From Bacteroidales bacterium (lineage in GTDB: Bacteria > Bacteroidota > Bacteroidia > Bacteroidales > Muribaculaceae), in contig JALEMF010000042.1 of the NCBI GenBank assembly GCA_022768005.1, positions 1 through 35,760 of the forward strand: DNA of 35,760 bases. Reading direction: 5' to 3'. How positions within the stretch are numbered: position 1 is the stretch's first letter; each line of letters begins with the position of its first letter. Below the pieces are notes generated by a model. It was not told the origin of the DNA, did no database searches, and was given only the letters and a program-made list of their open reading frames with translations. Shown here one piece after another: positions 34,964 to 35,760 of this stretch. Both the position numbers and the translations under genes were made by a program.

Positions 34964-34994
34964 CAAAGGTAATGTTTTTTTCTCATTACGCAAA
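34964..34994 (-). promoter_or_regulatory. Phosphohexomutase promoter (TTTG-N19-TACCTTTG)
   Basis: Minus strand: TTTG (34994-34991), 19 bases, TACCTTTG (34971-34964). The leader to the ATG at 34916 is about 43 bases. Confidence 0.88.
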
Positions 34995-35041
34995 AATTGA
35001 TACTCCTTTTGGACTAATTATCAAGAGAATCAAGCTAATTA

Positions 35042-35383
35042 TCAGTACATGAGATGTTGCTTTGACTTTGTTCTCCAACCTGCACGGTACTTATTTTTGA
35101 CAAAGTATATAAGTAAATCCGCCTGATATCTTCCATCTACGAAATAGATTTTCTTATCTGCATCGTACTTGTTGTCAGAAAAGTACCATACACCCTTATT
35201 TTTATTCACATCGGATTCGTACTTTTTTTCTGCTTTATACACAAGCAAGTCTGCTTGATACTCGCTATCCACAACATAGACCTTGACGTCTGCTTGGTAC
35301 TGCGAGTCCGTAGAAAACACTTTCTGCGCTTTTGCGCTTAAGATTGACAATAACACTGTAAACAAAAATAATACGCGTTTCAT
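35042..35383 (-). CDS. Small exported tyrosine-rich repeat protein (DUF6150-like)
   Basis: 113 residues with a signal peptide (about 1-19, ending AKAQ). The mature part is built of short repeats of about 13-19 residues around the pattern DxxYxADLxVYxV (DSQYQADVKVY, DSEYQADLLVY, NKYDADKKIYF, GRYQADLLIYF, NKYRAGW). This fits the small periplasmic proteins I recall as DUF6150, a family assignment I hold with moderate confidence. No catalytic residues are evident. No promoter box of the usual form is seen upstream, and no terminator follows before the phosphohexomutase promoter. Confidence 0.75.
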   Translation of the reverse strand: MKRVLFLFTVLLSILSAKAQKVFSTDSQYQADVKVYVVDSEYQADLLVYKAEKKYESDVNKNKGVWYFSDNKYDADKKIYFVDGRYQADLLIYFVKNKYRAGWRTKSKQHLMY

Positions 35384-35403
35384 TTTATAGTCACTTTTGC
35401 GTT

Positions 35404-35454
35404 ATTAAAAAATTAAAAGCCGACTGACTGGAAATTCCAATACAATCGGCTTTA
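35404..35454 (-). terminator. Terminator of the tRNA cluster
   Basis: Minus strand AAAGCCGA pairs with TCGGCTTT around an inner TGGAA/TTCCA, followed by TAATTTTTTAAT. It lies 7 bases after the tRNA-Leu 3' end. Confidence 0.8.
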
Positions 35455-35460
35455 TTCTTG

Positions 35461-35544
35461 TGTCCGAAATGAGACTCGAACTCACACGAGCGAATGCTCA
35501 CTACCCCCTCAAAGTAGCGCGTCTACCAATTCCGCCATCCGGAC
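35461..35544 (-). tRNA. tRNA-Leu (anticodon GAG)
   Basis: 84 nt. Acceptor GTCCGGA/TTCGGAC (one G-U pair), discriminator A, no encoded CCA. Anticodon stem CTACT/GGTAG with loop TTGAGGG, anticodon GAG. A long variable arm (GAGCATTCGCTC) confirms a class II tRNA. Confidence 0.95.
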
Positions 35545-35582
35545 AGTAAGCATAGTTGCAAACTACTTGCATTATATCTTTG

Positions 35583-35655
35583 AGCGAAAAACGGGACTCG
35601 AACCCGCGACCCCAACCTTGGCAAGGTTGTGCTCTACCAACTGAGCTATTTTCGC
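35583..35655 (-). tRNA. tRNA-Gly (anticodon GCC)
   Basis: 73 nt. Acceptor GCGAAAA/TTTTCGC, discriminator T (usual for glycine), no encoded CCA. Anticodon stem CAACC/GGTTG with loop TTGCCAA. Confidence 0.96.
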
Positions 35656-35703
35656 ATTTTCTCATTTTGCAACGATGCTTAGATGTTAATGTTCTCTTTT
35701 TTG

Positions 35704-35760
35704 AGCGAAAAACGGGACTCGAACCCGCGACCCCAACCTTGGCAAGGTTGTGCTCTACCA
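35704..35760 (-). tRNA. tRNA-Gly (anticodon GCC), second copy, cut by window end
   Basis: The visible 57 bases are identical to the preceding tRNA-Gly, from the discriminator through the anticodon to the D arm; the 5' end lies beyond base 35760. A tandem duplicate 48 bases from the first. Confidence 0.95.

Overview
The window reads as chromosomal DNA of a Bacteroidales bacterium, probably a gut lineage near Muribaculaceae; that family-level guess is inference. The evidence is the Bacteroidetes-type promoter (TTTG, 19-21 bases, TAnnTTTG) found upstream of several genes, a tmRNA with tag GENSYALAA, TPR-AraC and TPR-kinase-receiver-AraC regulators, a TonB operon with two long ExbD proteins, and two secreted proteins with type IX-like C-terminal tails. 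There is no phage, insertion sequence or CRISPR array. Most genes are housekeeping.

Layout. 1-1848 (+): 3' part of a large secreted multidomain protein. 2240-6557 (-): carA-carB, carbamoyl phosphate synthase. 6776-7173 (+): ssrA tmRNA. 7287-12088 (+): two membrane-anchored TPR regulators, the second a one-protein two-component system. 12269-13891 (-): secreted protein with a duplicated domain. 14195-15651 (+): a small unknown protein, then an ECF-like sigma factor overlapping a 75-residue partner. 15740-15820 (-): tRNA-Leu(TAG). 16346-22274 (+): rnz-tadA-metH-hydrolase operon, the first three genes overlapping by 4 bases. 22443-25741 (-): exbB-exbD-exbD-tonB, energising outer-membrane uptake. 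26257-30424 (-): a C69 pseudopeptidase, an active C69 dipeptidase, a Na+/Ca2+ exchanger and a small periplasmic protein. 30466-33035 (-): DUF1232 protein, iron alcohol dehydrogenase, acyltransferase. 33165-35383 (-): phosphohexomutase and a small repeat protein. 35461-35760 (-): tRNA-Leu(GAG) and two identical tRNA-Gly(GCC), the last cut by the window end.

The most unusual signal is a structured intergenic repeat of about 120-150 bases, once at 1919-2090 and twice in tandem at 15924-16172. It has several hairpins whose stems differ between copies but stay complementary, while the linker GATACTGAAGAAGTT and the TC-NGN-GA loop closure are conserved. It codes for nothing and I cannot match it to a named element. 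Next in interest are the C69 pseudoenzyme next to an apparently active paralogue, the overlapping sigma factor/mini-partner pair, a calcium-loop-like motif in one ExbD, and a run of hairpins between exbB and the exchanger operon.
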